A stretch of 64,000 bases of DNA from Maratus speciosus. Its lineage: Eukaryota > Arthropoda > Arachnida > Araneae > Salticidae. The translations under genes were made by a program, and so were the position numbers. The stretch covers positions 282,358,083 to 282,422,082 of the forward strand of contig OZ010799.1 of the NCBI GenBank assembly GCA_963932465.1. The letters run 5' to 3'. Every line of letters starts with the position of its first letter. Positions within the stretch are counted from its first letter, which is position 1. The notes beneath the pieces are model-generated. The model worked only from the letters and a program-made list of their open reading frames with translations. It was not told the DNA's origin and ran no database searches. Positions 1 through 10,799 of the stretch are shown piece after piece.

Positions 1-1433
1 ATGTCACTTCTATTAATGTATTATCTCATGTCAATATGACCATTTCACACGCTTAATACGGTTCGACTATTATCAGCCCAAATTTCTAAAATATATTGAG
101 TAAATTATATATTTTTAAAATTTTTGCTTTCCTGCATATCACAGACGGTCCCTTAAACTATCATTTTAGCGTATTTTAAGCATAATTCAATAAACAATTA
201 AATTAAAAAAATCAAAAAACCCGATTGCTTAAAAAGCGAACTAATTTATTATTTCTCATCAATGCGAAACTATTTTTTTTCAATTCCTACTATTAGCTCA
301 CACTGTCTCTATATATATCTTGTTCAAATTTTCAATCGTTAATAAAATACTTATTATTCATCCAATCAAGCTCAAATAATTTTTTTAAACTTGTAGTGGA
401 TGACACTTGATGTTAATCCAGTTTTTCAATAATCGGGAGAGCCCTCTTCTTGATCAAGGTATTTTAAGACCCAGAGAGCCCTCTTCTTGATCAGGGCATG
501 TTAAGCGCCCCTCAAGAGGAAAAAAGAATGGGAGAAAAAAAATTATCTTATTGAGCTAAGTAGGAATTGATTAAAATATTTTTTTTTAATATTATTTGTT
601 TATATTACTTACCTATTTTTTTTTATTTACTTGTATTGATGACTTTTAAGTTGTGTTTAATTGTTAGTTCCTATCTATAAACACTGTTTTGATGATGCCT
701 ATAGATGTCTATGATGGTTAGAGTTGCAGTAAAGCTAGAGATCCTACCTACACAACTTCCAGGTTGTATAATATTTTAACGGAGCTTGTGACTGTAAAAT
801 AATCAATGAAACATCGTCTTCATTTTGAAAGACCTATCCAATGATATGACACTCAGTAGGGTGAGTAAATTGTTTTTTGTCTCTACCGCCTTTTTGTATT
901 TTACGGCCGCCATTTTGAATTTATAAAAAGTAAATCTAGCCTATAACCATCGGGCCGTTAAGATGAATTGATAGAGACCCCATTCATTAAAATCCATCCA
1001 GCCATTAGGATGTTTCGAGGGTATAAAGAAATCCACATACACAGATACGCTTGAAACCCATAACCCTTCTTTTCAGTCGGGTAAAAACTACTTGGAAGAA
1101 AAATTTGAAATTGGGAATTCGCATAAAGCAGGGCATAATAAATATAAATCTATAAAAAAATATAGGTTGCAATTCATCTATTTTTTTTTCAAATAGTAAT
1201 TTCGTAATTCATAATTTATTTATTTTTTTAACTACAAATTCGATGTATTTATGTTTGGGATTTTTAGGTTTATAACCACACAAAAAATTATCACATTAGG
1301 ATTAAAATTTCGGGAGTTAATAACAAAAATATGATAATGTAATTTAACTTTAGAAGCTCTAAATTTTGAATGTTTATAATTCAGATATAATTCAGAAACT
1401 TATCATCCAAATGACTTGGAATTTCTTGATCCG

Positions 1434-1479
<46 letters not shown>

Positions 1480-1612
1480 AGCCGCCATTTTGTGACAATC
1501 TCCTTAGTTACTTCACTCGCAACTGGTAGGCAATGCACTATATGTCTCCCGCTCTTTATTCATAACTCCATTAGTTTCAACTCTGCTCAAAAAAAAAAAA
1601 AAAAAACAAGTA
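1..1612. other. AT-rich stretch without a recognisable gene
   Basis: No reading frame here resembles a known protein. Visible structure is a short direct duplication of about 38 bp period at 436-509 (each copy holds GAGAGCCCTCTTCTTGATCA), an uninterrupted run of about 42 A at 1437-1478 and a second A run at 1589-1606. The block around 940-1060 (ATCCATCC, GAAATCCACATACACAGATACG) reads like a unit of a dispersed repeat, but no second copy is evident in the window. Confidence 0.6.
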
Positions 1613-3326
1613 AGAAAAAATCATGCGTCAAGCATAGATTATGAAACACTTTCCAACACATTCAGAATAATGTAACAAAAGTGCACTGTTTAAGGGGTCT
1701 CAGGACTCTTAAAGCTCTAAAATTTTCGAAAATTTAATTTTTTTACATGTTAAACTCCTATCTTTTCTGAACATTTTGATTTAAATGTTATCTTTAAATT
1801 TCCATTAGAACAGAAGTTATTGCTTTTAGAATTATACATGCTCGATAGCTGAAGCGGCGTTTCAGAAACTTTGAAATCATTTTTCTCCAAATGAGGTTTT
1901 TGGGCATAACGCTCACGATAACTCAAAAACTTCTGAATATTTTTTCTTGAAATTTTCAAAACATATGTTTCATGTTAGTCTGTATAAACTGAACCTAAAA
2001 TTTCCCTTTTATTGTAAAAAGAAAATATTTTTTCAGGTGTTTATATTGTTGAAATTTTCTAAATTTTACATTAACTAAATACAACTTTGTATTAAAAATA
2101 TAAAAATGCTTTAAATGCAAATTTATTTAGATTCAGTGTAATTACTATAATCTGAGGTATAAGTAGGCACCAAAATTTTCATTCTAGTTGCTAAATTTAT
2201 TTTGTAATCGTGCGCATAAGACGTTATGCCGATTTTCTGCTCGTCAAATGTCTGAGAGTTTGGAGCCCCCTGTAAATGCTATTTCTACATCTTGCAATTT
2301 TTCAAATATATGAAATGAAAGAACATACTTGCATCTTTCATTCCATTTAAAATTGTGTCTTAATATCAAATACATTTTAAGATATTAAATGTTGAATATG
2401 GTCCTTTTTTTTCATTTAGTTTCAATTTTAAGAGTCCTGAGACCCCTTAAAAAAATATTACGTCTAATTCAACCCTATGGAAACGCATAATACATTTCAG
2501 AACCCAATTTCAGCTGTTCACATCCACAATTAGAAAATTATGCGACTTGCAGTCCTGTATATGATTTATAGGTTTGAATCTATTAGCTACATGCAAGCCA
2601 AAATTTAGTTCACTTAAGAGCTACGTCTGCTTTTGTTTAAAATTTACCTTCAGCAATTAGCTATAATAAGGAGAACGGTACGTAAATACTTTTGTACAGC
2701 CCTGTATTTGAAGTATAGAATCTATATATAACGGGTAAGATGCAAAAAATTAATTTAATTTAAACGTGCATACCGAATTTTAAACCGTGCGCTCCAGCAA
2801 TTATTACTCGAAGACAGTACAGTACTGTAACAAATTTCTTTTGTGTGTCCCTGTAAATAAATAAAAAAATGCTATGAATATCCTGTTCTAACGTGATCGT
2901 AGTGAAATTCGATGATTTATATCAGTTTCAATACATTTGAAACAGCATAATGTCATTAAAATACCCTGCAAACGATTTTTCTCCATATACACCATAATGT
3001 AATGGAATACTTTTGAGCGCCCCTGTAAATGAACGATTAGTCCTACATACTTCATATACAATACCAAACATGCTTTGATGACTCTAAATAACCTTTATCA
3101 ATTTCACGAATATCTGACTATATTTACGGGAGTTATTCTCCATATACCATAATGTAATGGAATAATTTTGAGTGTCCCTGTAAATGAACGATTAATCCTA
3201 CACACTTCATATACAATACCAAACATGCGTGGACAGACGGCCAGACGGACTGACGGCCAGACGGACAGACGGCCAGACAAACCGAATGCATAAACACTTT
3301 TCAACTTTGTTGGAAAGTGTTAAAAA
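1613..3326 (-). mobile_element. Helentron-like (HINE) element, family A
   Basis: Read on the minus strand, the element starts at a T-run next to a hairpin (arms 3293-3305 and 3309-3321, 12 of 13 paired), followed by a GACAGACGGCC-type microsatellite (about 3229-3284). Degenerate tandem units of about 150 bp follow (2560-3230; two clear copies of CATATACAATACCAAACATG 152 bp apart). The end is an inverted copy of the terminal sequence (AACACTTTCCAACA at 1645-1658) followed by a small hairpin ATGC/GCAT (1623-1626, 1632-1635). This order matches known non-autonomous Helentrons (DINE-1, Pearl). It encodes nothing. Another TTAA-flanked element lies inside it. The exact outer ends are inferred. Confidence 0.6.
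1694..2446. mobile_element. TTAA-flanked DNA transposon, non-autonomous
   Basis: The ends are inverted repeats: GGGGTCTCAGGACTCTTAAA at 1694-1713 and its reverse complement ending at 2446. Both sides carry TTAA (1690-1693 and 2447-2450), the target duplication used by piggyBac and Kolobok transposons. The ends start with G rather than the CCC usual for piggyBac, so a Kolobok-type origin fits slightly better. The 753-bp interior has no transposase. It is nested in the family-A Helentron-like element, so it inserted later. Confidence 0.7.
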
Positions 3327-3349
3327 GAAACAGAGTCGGATGTATTTAA

Positions 3350-3890
3350 TACAACATTCTAGATAAATATGCAGAAATTCAACAATTTTTAATTTTATAT
3401 GACATAGAAGAATTTTATTAGATAAAAGCATCAATATTTTTAATATAAAAAATCCCCATAAAATTCAAAATATATAATTTAGTCGAAGAAATAAACACAG
3501 GGCATAGTTTCAATTTCAATTTTTAATTTTTTTCTATTAATAAAAAGAGGCAGAGTTTAAGTTAGTAAGCGGTTAATCGGTAATCATTGTAATATGCTAG
3601 TCAAATATACAGAAATTCAACAATCTGAAATATGTGTGACCTAGAAAACATTTATTGGATAAAGTTTCAATATTTTTATTATAAAATATCTCAATAAAAA
3701 CTTAAAAAATGCAATTTAAACAAAGAAATAAAAACAGGACATAGCTTAGATTTCAATGTTAAATTATATTTAATTACAAAAAAGTGACAGAATTTAAATT
3801 AATAAGCTGTTGATCGGATATAATCAAGGGAAGATGCTAGCTAAGCATACAGAAATTGAACAATATTAAATATGTGTGACCTAGAAAAAT
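3350..3890. repeat. Tandem repeat, unit about 240 bp, 2.3 copies
   Basis: The block starting CAGAAATTCAACAAT recurs at about 3370, 3610 and 3850 (last copy CAGAAATTGAACAAT), followed each time by TGACCTAGAA or a variant and an AATATTTTTA-rich stretch. The units are diverged and non-coding. They sit directly beside the head of the family-A element but do not resemble its units. Confidence 0.7.
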
Positions 3891-4465
3891 TCTGGTTTTT
3901 AGAATAATTCTGTGTTAAGACAAATTGCACAGCTTGGCAAAATACAGTGAATATTTTTTTAAATACTACTTTGTAAAAAAAAAAAGAAAGAAAGAAAAAG
4001 AAGATAATGTAATAACAACAATGATTTTAAGATCTAAGCATTATAAATCCACGTTTTTTAAAGGATAAAAATATATTTGAAACTGGTAAAGCTCGCCGGT
4101 TAGTAAAAAATAACTTACGCAAATCAGAAATAGCTTGCATTATTTTTTTTTTCCCAGCGAGAAGAAATAATATCAACAGATAACAAATATCATTTGTTAA
4201 ATAAAATTTTTCTCACAAACATTTTTCAAAATATGGCGCTCTATCAATACAAAGTAACCATACAGGTTTTGTACGGGTGCTTGAATTTTCCGGCTAAGGA
4301 ATTCTACGGTACCAGTATTTTTTTAATGGAAAATCTCTCCTGAAATAAGGCGAAATTTCGTCTGTTTAAACTAGATTTATTTTTCTATAAAAAAATTCTG
4401 ATATTTGGTCTTGAAAATAACGGTACCCGTACGAACCCTGCCATAGCATTATAAACAAGAACGGA
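3891..4465. other. No recognised feature
   Basis: AT-rich sequence with short A and T runs. A phrase around GGTACC is repeated in loosely inverted form (4306-4312 and 4421-4427), too short to interpret. No gene is supported. Confidence 0.5.
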
Positions 4466-4539
4466 AAATCATGCGTCCTGCATAGATTATGAAACTCTTT
4501 CCAACACATTGAGAATACTGTATATCAATAGTTGTAGAC

Positions 4540-4926
4540 AGGAAGGCTGCAGCACAGAATATCAGCTCATTGCGTTCACGACTGAAACTCTAGAATTAGT
4601 TAAAACTCGATTCCCATATTAAACGCAATCGGTCTGCCACGTCATATCTTGGTGAAAAGCACATGAAAACCTGATTTTAGCGGTTGACTCATAGGTTTAC
4701 CATTGTGTTTTCCTGCACCGAAAGGTATGAAAACATGGAGGATCGGTAGCAGGAAAACACAATGATAAAACTACGAGTCAACCTCTAAAATCGGGTTTTC
4801 AGGTGTTTTTCACCAAGATATGACTTGGCAATTGCGTTTTAATATGCGAATCGAGTTTTAACTAATTCTAGAATTTCAGCCATGAACTCAATGAGGTGAT
4901 TGTCTGTCTGTGCTGCCACCTTCCGG
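4540..4926. mobile_element. Fold-back MITE
   Basis: Two arms of about 170-180 bp are inverted copies of each other with scattered mismatches. For example TAGAATTAGTTAAAACTCGA (4592-4611) pairs with the reverse complement around 4855-4874, and TTGTGTTTTCCTGC (4703-4716) pairs with GCAGGAAAACACAA (4748-4761). Only about 30 bp separate the arms. The outer ends carry GGAAGG-TGCAGCAC and its counterpart. It has no coding capacity; its autonomous partner is unknown. Confidence 0.75.
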
Positions 4927-5322
4927 TCTATTGGGAAAAAAATCTGAATTTTTTTGTTCATCCCTGTCTATGATCTATAGATTGGTTTTTATACTGCATC
5001 GTTTTCTAAAAGTTAGATCAATTAAATGCATAGCACAGTTTAAAATTCTCTTTCTGCAATTTCTGTCAATAAATGGACATGTATTCTATATCCTTTGTGT
5101 ATCCCTGTATATGATCTATAAAATTTGAATCCACCAAGTAATATGCAAATAACAGGTTAAATTTTAAAACGCGTGCGACAACTGAAAAGCATTGCTAACA
5201 ATTATTCTTCATAAACAGCAATGTAGAGAAATATTTTCGGTGTCCCTTTTATGAACGATAAATTACATGGACATCGGATTCTACAATAAGCGCTTGTAGT
5301 GAGATATAGAGTGAGATACATA

Positions 5323-6090
5323 GTGTCCATAATTAAACGACCCTACTTTAAATTTGTCTACAGACAAAACTATCGTTCATAAAGTTGTGAAATTCTGTGA
5401 AAAACATAATAAAGGGAATTTTTTAAAACTAAAATATATATATATGTATAAAAATAGTTCAAATTTTCGGCAACAGAGGGCAATTTGCAGTACATTACAC
5501 ATTTAGCATTACCATAGTATAGAAATTTTATTTATTAACTTAACCTTATTCTAAAGACAGCATGTCACGACATGTTCCCAGCATTTCCCAGAACACACTG
5601 CGGTCAACTGTGGAACATGCTATCTTACGATTCTAGATGCTATCCGAAAATGATGTAAGTCATGCAGAACACGTTTGGTTACAACAAGATTTGTTTAACT
5701 ATCGTAAATGTATGCTAAATGTGTAATTCGTTAAAAAACGGCCTCCTAATTTTTTTGTCGCTCAAACAAATTCCCATAACTTTATTATATTCTCCAAAAA
5801 TTTTTACAACATTCTGAACAATAGTTTCGTCTGCAGAAAACTTTAAAATAGGGTAGATTAATTATGAACATCCTGTGAATTAAATTTTTAAACTATCGTA
5901 ATGCTATATGTTTAATTTATTAAAAATCGCCCCCTGGGGGCTCAAGTTTTTAACTATTTTTATTTATACATTTTTGTAGATTAAACAAATTCCCATCCCT
6001 TTATTATGTGTTTCGCAAAACGTCACAACTTTCTGAACAATAGATTTGCCTGTAGATAACTTTAATGTAGAGTCGTTTAATTACGGACAC
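5323..6090. mobile_element. Three-armed inverted-repeat element
   Basis: GTGTCCATAATTAAACGA at 5323-5340 is matched by inverted TCGTTTAATTACGGACAC at 6073-6090. A third, middle arm in the second orientation ends near 5872 (TAGATTAATTATGAACATCC). The arms share a body containing CTATCGTTCA-AAGTTGTGA and CATAATAAAGGGA. The organisation is thus one left arm facing two tandem right arms. No open frame resembles a transposase. Confidence 0.65.
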
Positions 6091-6200
6091 CCTGTATATA
6101 TAAATAATTTAATATGTTTAACATAGTGTAATATCTTTAAAATACACCGCAAACAAATTTACCTCATAGGCCGTAATGTAATGGAATTCCTTTGACACAA

Positions 6201-6842
6201 CAATTGGTCGTACGAATTTGGCACATGCGCAGTTCTTTTGTAGAAGTATTAGTCTCGTTACAAAATAGCCACAGCTCGTGTATTGCTTTCAGTGCTTTCC
6301 AATGATGAAGAATGTTTTTTTTTCTCAATCCTGGAAAACTCGGAAGGTGTTTTAGTGTATTTTCGTTTGTGGTTGTATTACATTACCCTAGATTAAGAGA
6401 CATTTGTCCTTTTTTATATTGTCTGACTGATTGACGGCGCATTTACAATCTGTATTTTTAAGTTTTTTTAGACGAGAACATTTCTTTTTAAATATAATAA
6501 CTACCTGTTAGAATTTCAGAATATTATGTGTCTTCTCTCTCTATTTGAAATCATTTTTCAGAAAATAATCTTGTTTCCTTTAACCCGTTTGGGACCATGA
6601 GTGCATATATGCATCCTTAAAAAGAGGATACATAATTTGTTTCATCAACCAGTAAAAAAGAAAAGTAATATCTAGTTTCATTAATTACAGTATTTTCGTG
6701 ATTGTATAAGTAAAGGTAAATTTTTAAATAAAAGTGGTGCCCACAGAATAAAATTTGTGTAAAAGTTGCCGGACCCGAAGGGGACGATTACAGATATACG
6801 GTTCATGAAAGACATATTCGACATCTCTATGCATTCATTATA
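6201..6842. other. No recognised feature
   Basis: AT-rich sequence between the family-A relic and the Tigger element. No frame with recognisable homology and no repeat structure was noticed. Confidence 0.5.
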
Positions 6843-8364
6843 CAGTAAAACCCTGGGACCAAAGAATTTTCGGTTAACCGGGGTTCCATAGGAATTTTTG
6901 GATAACCGGGGTTCCGTAGGAATTTTTGGATAACCGGGGTTCCGTAGGAAGTTTCGAATAACAGGTATGCTTATGGTGAAAACTTGGTTGATGAAAAGCT
7001 GTGATCGTAATTTAGTATATCGTTGCAATAAAAATGTTGTGGTACTGTATTCAAAGCAACCTGAATGACGAATGTCTCAACAAATTTGTTCCAGAGGTAA
7101 AAAAAAAAAAAAAAAAAGAAAGAAAATGAAAAAAATGAAACTTCCTCTGAAGGCTTATTCTTTTGTTGGATAATGCACCATCGCATCCATCAGAAAGTGA
7201 GCTTATAAAGGATGGGATTAGAACTATTTTCTTGCCTCCGAATGTGACTTCTCTAATTCACCCAATGCATTGGATGAATTCACTCCTCGACTCCTTGATC
7301 CATTGCAATGGATCAAGGAGTTATTGAGAACATTACGAAGCATTACAGAAAAAGGCTGATACGATTTTTGATTAAAGGTCTGGCTGATGGAGCACAAGTT
7401 GGTCAACATTTGAAAGTTGTAGATATCAAGAAAGTTGGCTACTGGGCAGCTTCTTCATGGGATGAAATTCAAAGCAAAATGTTAGTGAAATCTTGGCGTA
7501 AGTTATGGCCTAAGGCTGAATCACTAGTCTTTCAAACACAGAATCTGCAGAAACTGATGTCATTGGAATTGTGGACAGAAATGATGACGATATTTTCACC
7601 GAAGTGTTTTTGGACATGTTCAAGGTGATTTCCGAAGAAATGCCAGAAGTTGAAATTGACGCCTGGCTTCGTCCAGCCACTGATGAGCAAGATTTGACAG
7701 ATGCGGAAATAGTTGCTGCGGTAAATCGAGGAGAAGCTGATACTGAAGTAGAAGAGCCTGAAGAGATTCATAATGCCAGCATTACAAACAGCGAAGCTAC
7801 TAAGATCTTAGATGCGCACCTCGATATATTGAATTAAAAGAAGATGCAACATCATCATATGTGTTGTTATTTAAATGGTGGCGTGACAAAGCAGCATTGA
7901 AACGATGCAAATATAAAAACAAAAGAAAATCACAACATATTTTGTAAAAAAAAAAAAAAAAAGTGTCATGCGTGTCTATGTGGTAAAGTGCCCGAAATTA
8001 CGCAATGGACTAAACAAGAAAGTTCACTCTGTTTATTTATTTCATAAAAAAATGCTTTTATAACACTATTTCTACCAGTGTCCAATAACACATTCCATAG
8101 TTTGAATTTTTACTTATTTTGCTCCTAATTTTTAAAGCTAATAAGTATTAAAATAACTCTTCAGTGTATTAAAAATGATTCAGAAAGTTTTTCATCTAAA
8201 ACTTACAAATAAAATAGTAATCATAAATGAAAATATGTTGAAAGGTGTCATTTGACATCGGTAAAAATAATGTTGACAATAAAGTTTTTCACATTTAAAA
8301 AGGACTTTAAGGAATTTTAAAGTCTTTCGGTTAAGCCGATTTTCGGTTAACCGGGGTTCTACTG
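6843..8364 (+). mobile_element. Tigger/pogo DNA transposon, internally deleted
   Basis: The left end CAGTAAAACCCTGG and the right end (CAGTAGAACCCCGG in reverse complement, ending at 8364) are inverted and flanked by TA (6841-6842, 8365-8366), the target duplication of Tc1/mariner/pogo elements. Near both ends lies CGGTTAACCGGGGTTC. The left side carries three tandem copies of a block with GGGGTTCC-TAGGAATTTTTGGATAACC. At 1.5 kb it is shorter than autonomous Tigger elements, because the transposase 5' half is missing. Confidence 0.9.
7040..7840 (+). pseudogene. Tigger/pogo-type transposase, C-terminal part, frameshifted
   Basis: A DDE-superfamily transposase remnant of the Tigger/jerky group, which would cut and rejoin DNA at the element ends. 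Reading shifts between frames: NKFVPEVKK near 7080, [10 protein letters not shown] with the second catalytic Asp codon at 7169-7171, then [11 protein letters not shown], then [16 protein letters not shown] with the third Asp at 7311-7313, then an acidic tail ending NSEATKILDAHLDILN. At least three lesions are visible: a shift within or after the A-tract near 7100-7155, a 43-bp insertion after 7267, and a shift near 7550. The N-terminal DNA-binding half and first Asp are absent. It cannot make a working protein. Confidence 0.9.
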
Positions 8365-8366
8365 TA

Positions 8367-8522
8367 TATTTTGTGATTTAAAAAAAAAATTCTGTATATA
8401 AATTTCAATTGTCAAAGCGTAAAGTACAAATTTAACTTGTATTGATAAATTCCAGAAAATATTTTTTTTTTCTCATATGTTCCTGATATTTTCTCTCTCA
8501 CCAAAAAAGTTTTTAAAAAAGC

Positions 8523-8561
<39 letters not shown>

Positions 8562-10520
8562 ATGAATTTACTTTTGTAGATTTATCTCATGACCTTGTCA
8601 TCGAATAATATAAAAGCGACTGTGTTTCATGAATTCTGTCTTTATAAAGCATTGTATTTTGAGATAACTCAATAGATTTTATTTGAATAATACGCAGTAA
8701 TAAGAAATTACCGATGTTATATTTTCTCTATTCTATATGTTCCATTCTTTTTTAGTCTAAAATTTTTTAAAGTATATGCTATAGAGGAAATATATTCAGC
8801 TTATTTGCTCGTTACTTTTTCTTTTTGTAACAATCAGGAAATATGGTTAAATTTTATAGCAAAATTATCAATATACCCAATATAAAAATATATAAGTTTA
8901 TAATAACAGACACAAAAGAATACAGCTGTAAATGAGCTTATTTTGATTCATCATTGGAGCAATAATCTTTGAACTGTACTATGGGGGACGACCTAAAAAA
9001 TAATTACTTCAAAGCAGCTTCGTAAACTATATTTCTTTTTTCTTGATTCGAGGCAAATACATACAAATTTCTTGAAGAGCAACATAAAACTGTCCATGGG
9101 AAAGGCAATGTGATTCCAAGTTGACTCCAACTGCCTGTAAAAGTTGACCCTGTGTTCTTATTGACCGATATAGAAAAAGCTAAACGAACTAAAATTTGTA
9201 GATAAGGAATAGATTTAAAAAGGGCGAAAACAAATTCACAGAATCTCATAATAGTAAAATATGCGAATATTCCCTAATCGGGTTTTTACCATGTATCAAT
9301 GCGTTTTTCAAACTCATATGACGTTATATATTCACCTGCTGATGCCCATCATATTTTCAATATGACGTAATATTCATTTTATTAATTTCGTCAAACTATT
9401 TATTTCATTTTTCACGTGGAAGTATTGCAATAGAAAAGTAAACTTCTTTGTAAAAAGTGGCGCCAAACGAATAAAATTTATGTAAGAGATGCAGGAGTCC
9501 AAAGGGTTTATATTTGGACAAATGGAAAATTTACCAATTGAGTGAAAAACCGCCTAGTCCGAGAGTAGAAATCGAGATCTTTGTCTTTAATTGTCTAAAC
9601 TCTGTCTATTTAACTATATGGACCGACAAAAAGGCGAACGCATTTTAACATTATAAGTTTTTATGTCTATGAATTTCAATAAGCATAGCATTTGCAACTT
9701 GATCCAAAAGTCTTGGATTCGACTGCCGATCTGGATACTTTTTCACTAGGAAAAATTTAACTTCGTATGATTTTACTAATCGGTATGATTTGATTAATTA
9801 AAAAAAATAATAAAGCTTATGAATTTGAATAATAAAATATTACGTAGTGTTTTCTGTTAAAAAAAAAAAAACTTTTTACAGGAAAATACGGTTTTTATAA
9901 ATAAATACATTAAATTACATCAAACATTTATACATTCTTTTTATGTTTACTGAGTCTTTTAAAGTTCGGAATATAAATTGGATTTGTCAGTGTATAAATC
10001 ATCAATTATAATTTTTATTTTAAAATCTTTTTTACAGAAAAATATGGCTTTTATAAAAAAAAGTTATAATAAACATTTTTTATACATTCCTTTCATATTA
10101 GGGTTTTTTTAAAGTTCTAAATAGCAATTTGATATGTCAGTGTATAAAATTGCAGCTTGACACTGATTGAAGAGTTGTCAGAGAGAAATGTTTTTCTGTT
10201 TCAAAACTCCAGGAATTTTAAGAAATGCCATTTTCTTATTTCGTTTCAACTATTTGGTATACTTAAGGTGTTAGTTTGACGTAATATTACATTACACTGA
10301 AAGTTTTTCCAGATTTTGTGTATTTATAACTTATAGCTTTTAGGGCAAACTTGATCCATTTTATTTTAAAACACAAATAAGAAACTCGCAATATTTAATG
10401 TTCTTTTTGTTGAAATCCTTTTCATTTTGATAACTTTTTTAAAATGAATACAGTTTCAGATAATATATTAAGATTAGTATTTTATTTCTTTTATAATAGC
10501 TTTATATTATGTTTATTTGG
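8367..10520. other. AT-rich stretch without recognised genes
   Basis: No frame over 80 codons and none with recognisable motifs. A T-tract of about 28 lies at 8527-8555. A weak duplication exists at about 9870-9960 and 10010-10100 (ACAGGAAAATACGG-TTTTATAA versus ACAGAAAAATATGGCTTTTAT), suggesting an old tandem copy of about 150 bp. Confidence 0.5.
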
Positions 10521-10522
10521 TA

Positions 10523-10797
10523 CTTCTTAGTTATCCCGTCGTCCAAATTACTGTCGCCAAATTGTAAGATTAAATGGCAATAATGGTTGCCATTAATTAA
10601 TTAATTGTAATATTAAATGCCAATAATGGCCAATAAAACCATTAATTCGACGTTTTATTTGTATTTTTATTAATATTTTACTAATTTATTCGTTCTTTCG
10701 TTATTTAAAATAAAAATTATGCCAATGTGTATAATTTGGCGAATGGTTTCGCGATTTATATAATTTAGCGAAATTGGTAGACGGGATAACTAAGGAG
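10523..10797. mobile_element. Small TA-flanked MITE
   Basis: The right end in reverse complement is CTCCTTAGTTATCCCGTC; the left end is CTTCTTAGTTATCCCGTC at 10523-10540. The similarity continues for about 38 bp (AATT-CGCCAAATT). Both sides have TA (10521-10522, 10798-10799), fitting a Tc1/mariner-type target duplication. The 275-bp interior is AT-rich and non-coding. Confidence 0.85.
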
Positions 10798-10799
10798 TA

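Larger units (their letters stand above)
4466..6200 (+). mobile_element. Degraded relic of Helentron-like family A
   Basis: The terminal block near 4466-4510 (ATCATGCGTCCTGCATAG, then CTTTCCAACACATT) matches the tail of the 1.6-3.3 kb element. Beyond a nested fold-back, unit-like pieces with CCCTGTATATGATCTATA (about 5103) and a terminal piece at 6117-6190 (CCGTAATGTAATGGAAT) resemble that element's units. No head hairpin or microsatellite is visible, so this is a truncated copy interrupted by the two fold-back elements listed separately. The limits are approximate. Confidence 0.45.

Noticed and set aside
1366..1644. 92-codon frame with a poly-Lys run
   Set aside because: The Lys run is the translation of the A-tract; nothing else supports a gene.
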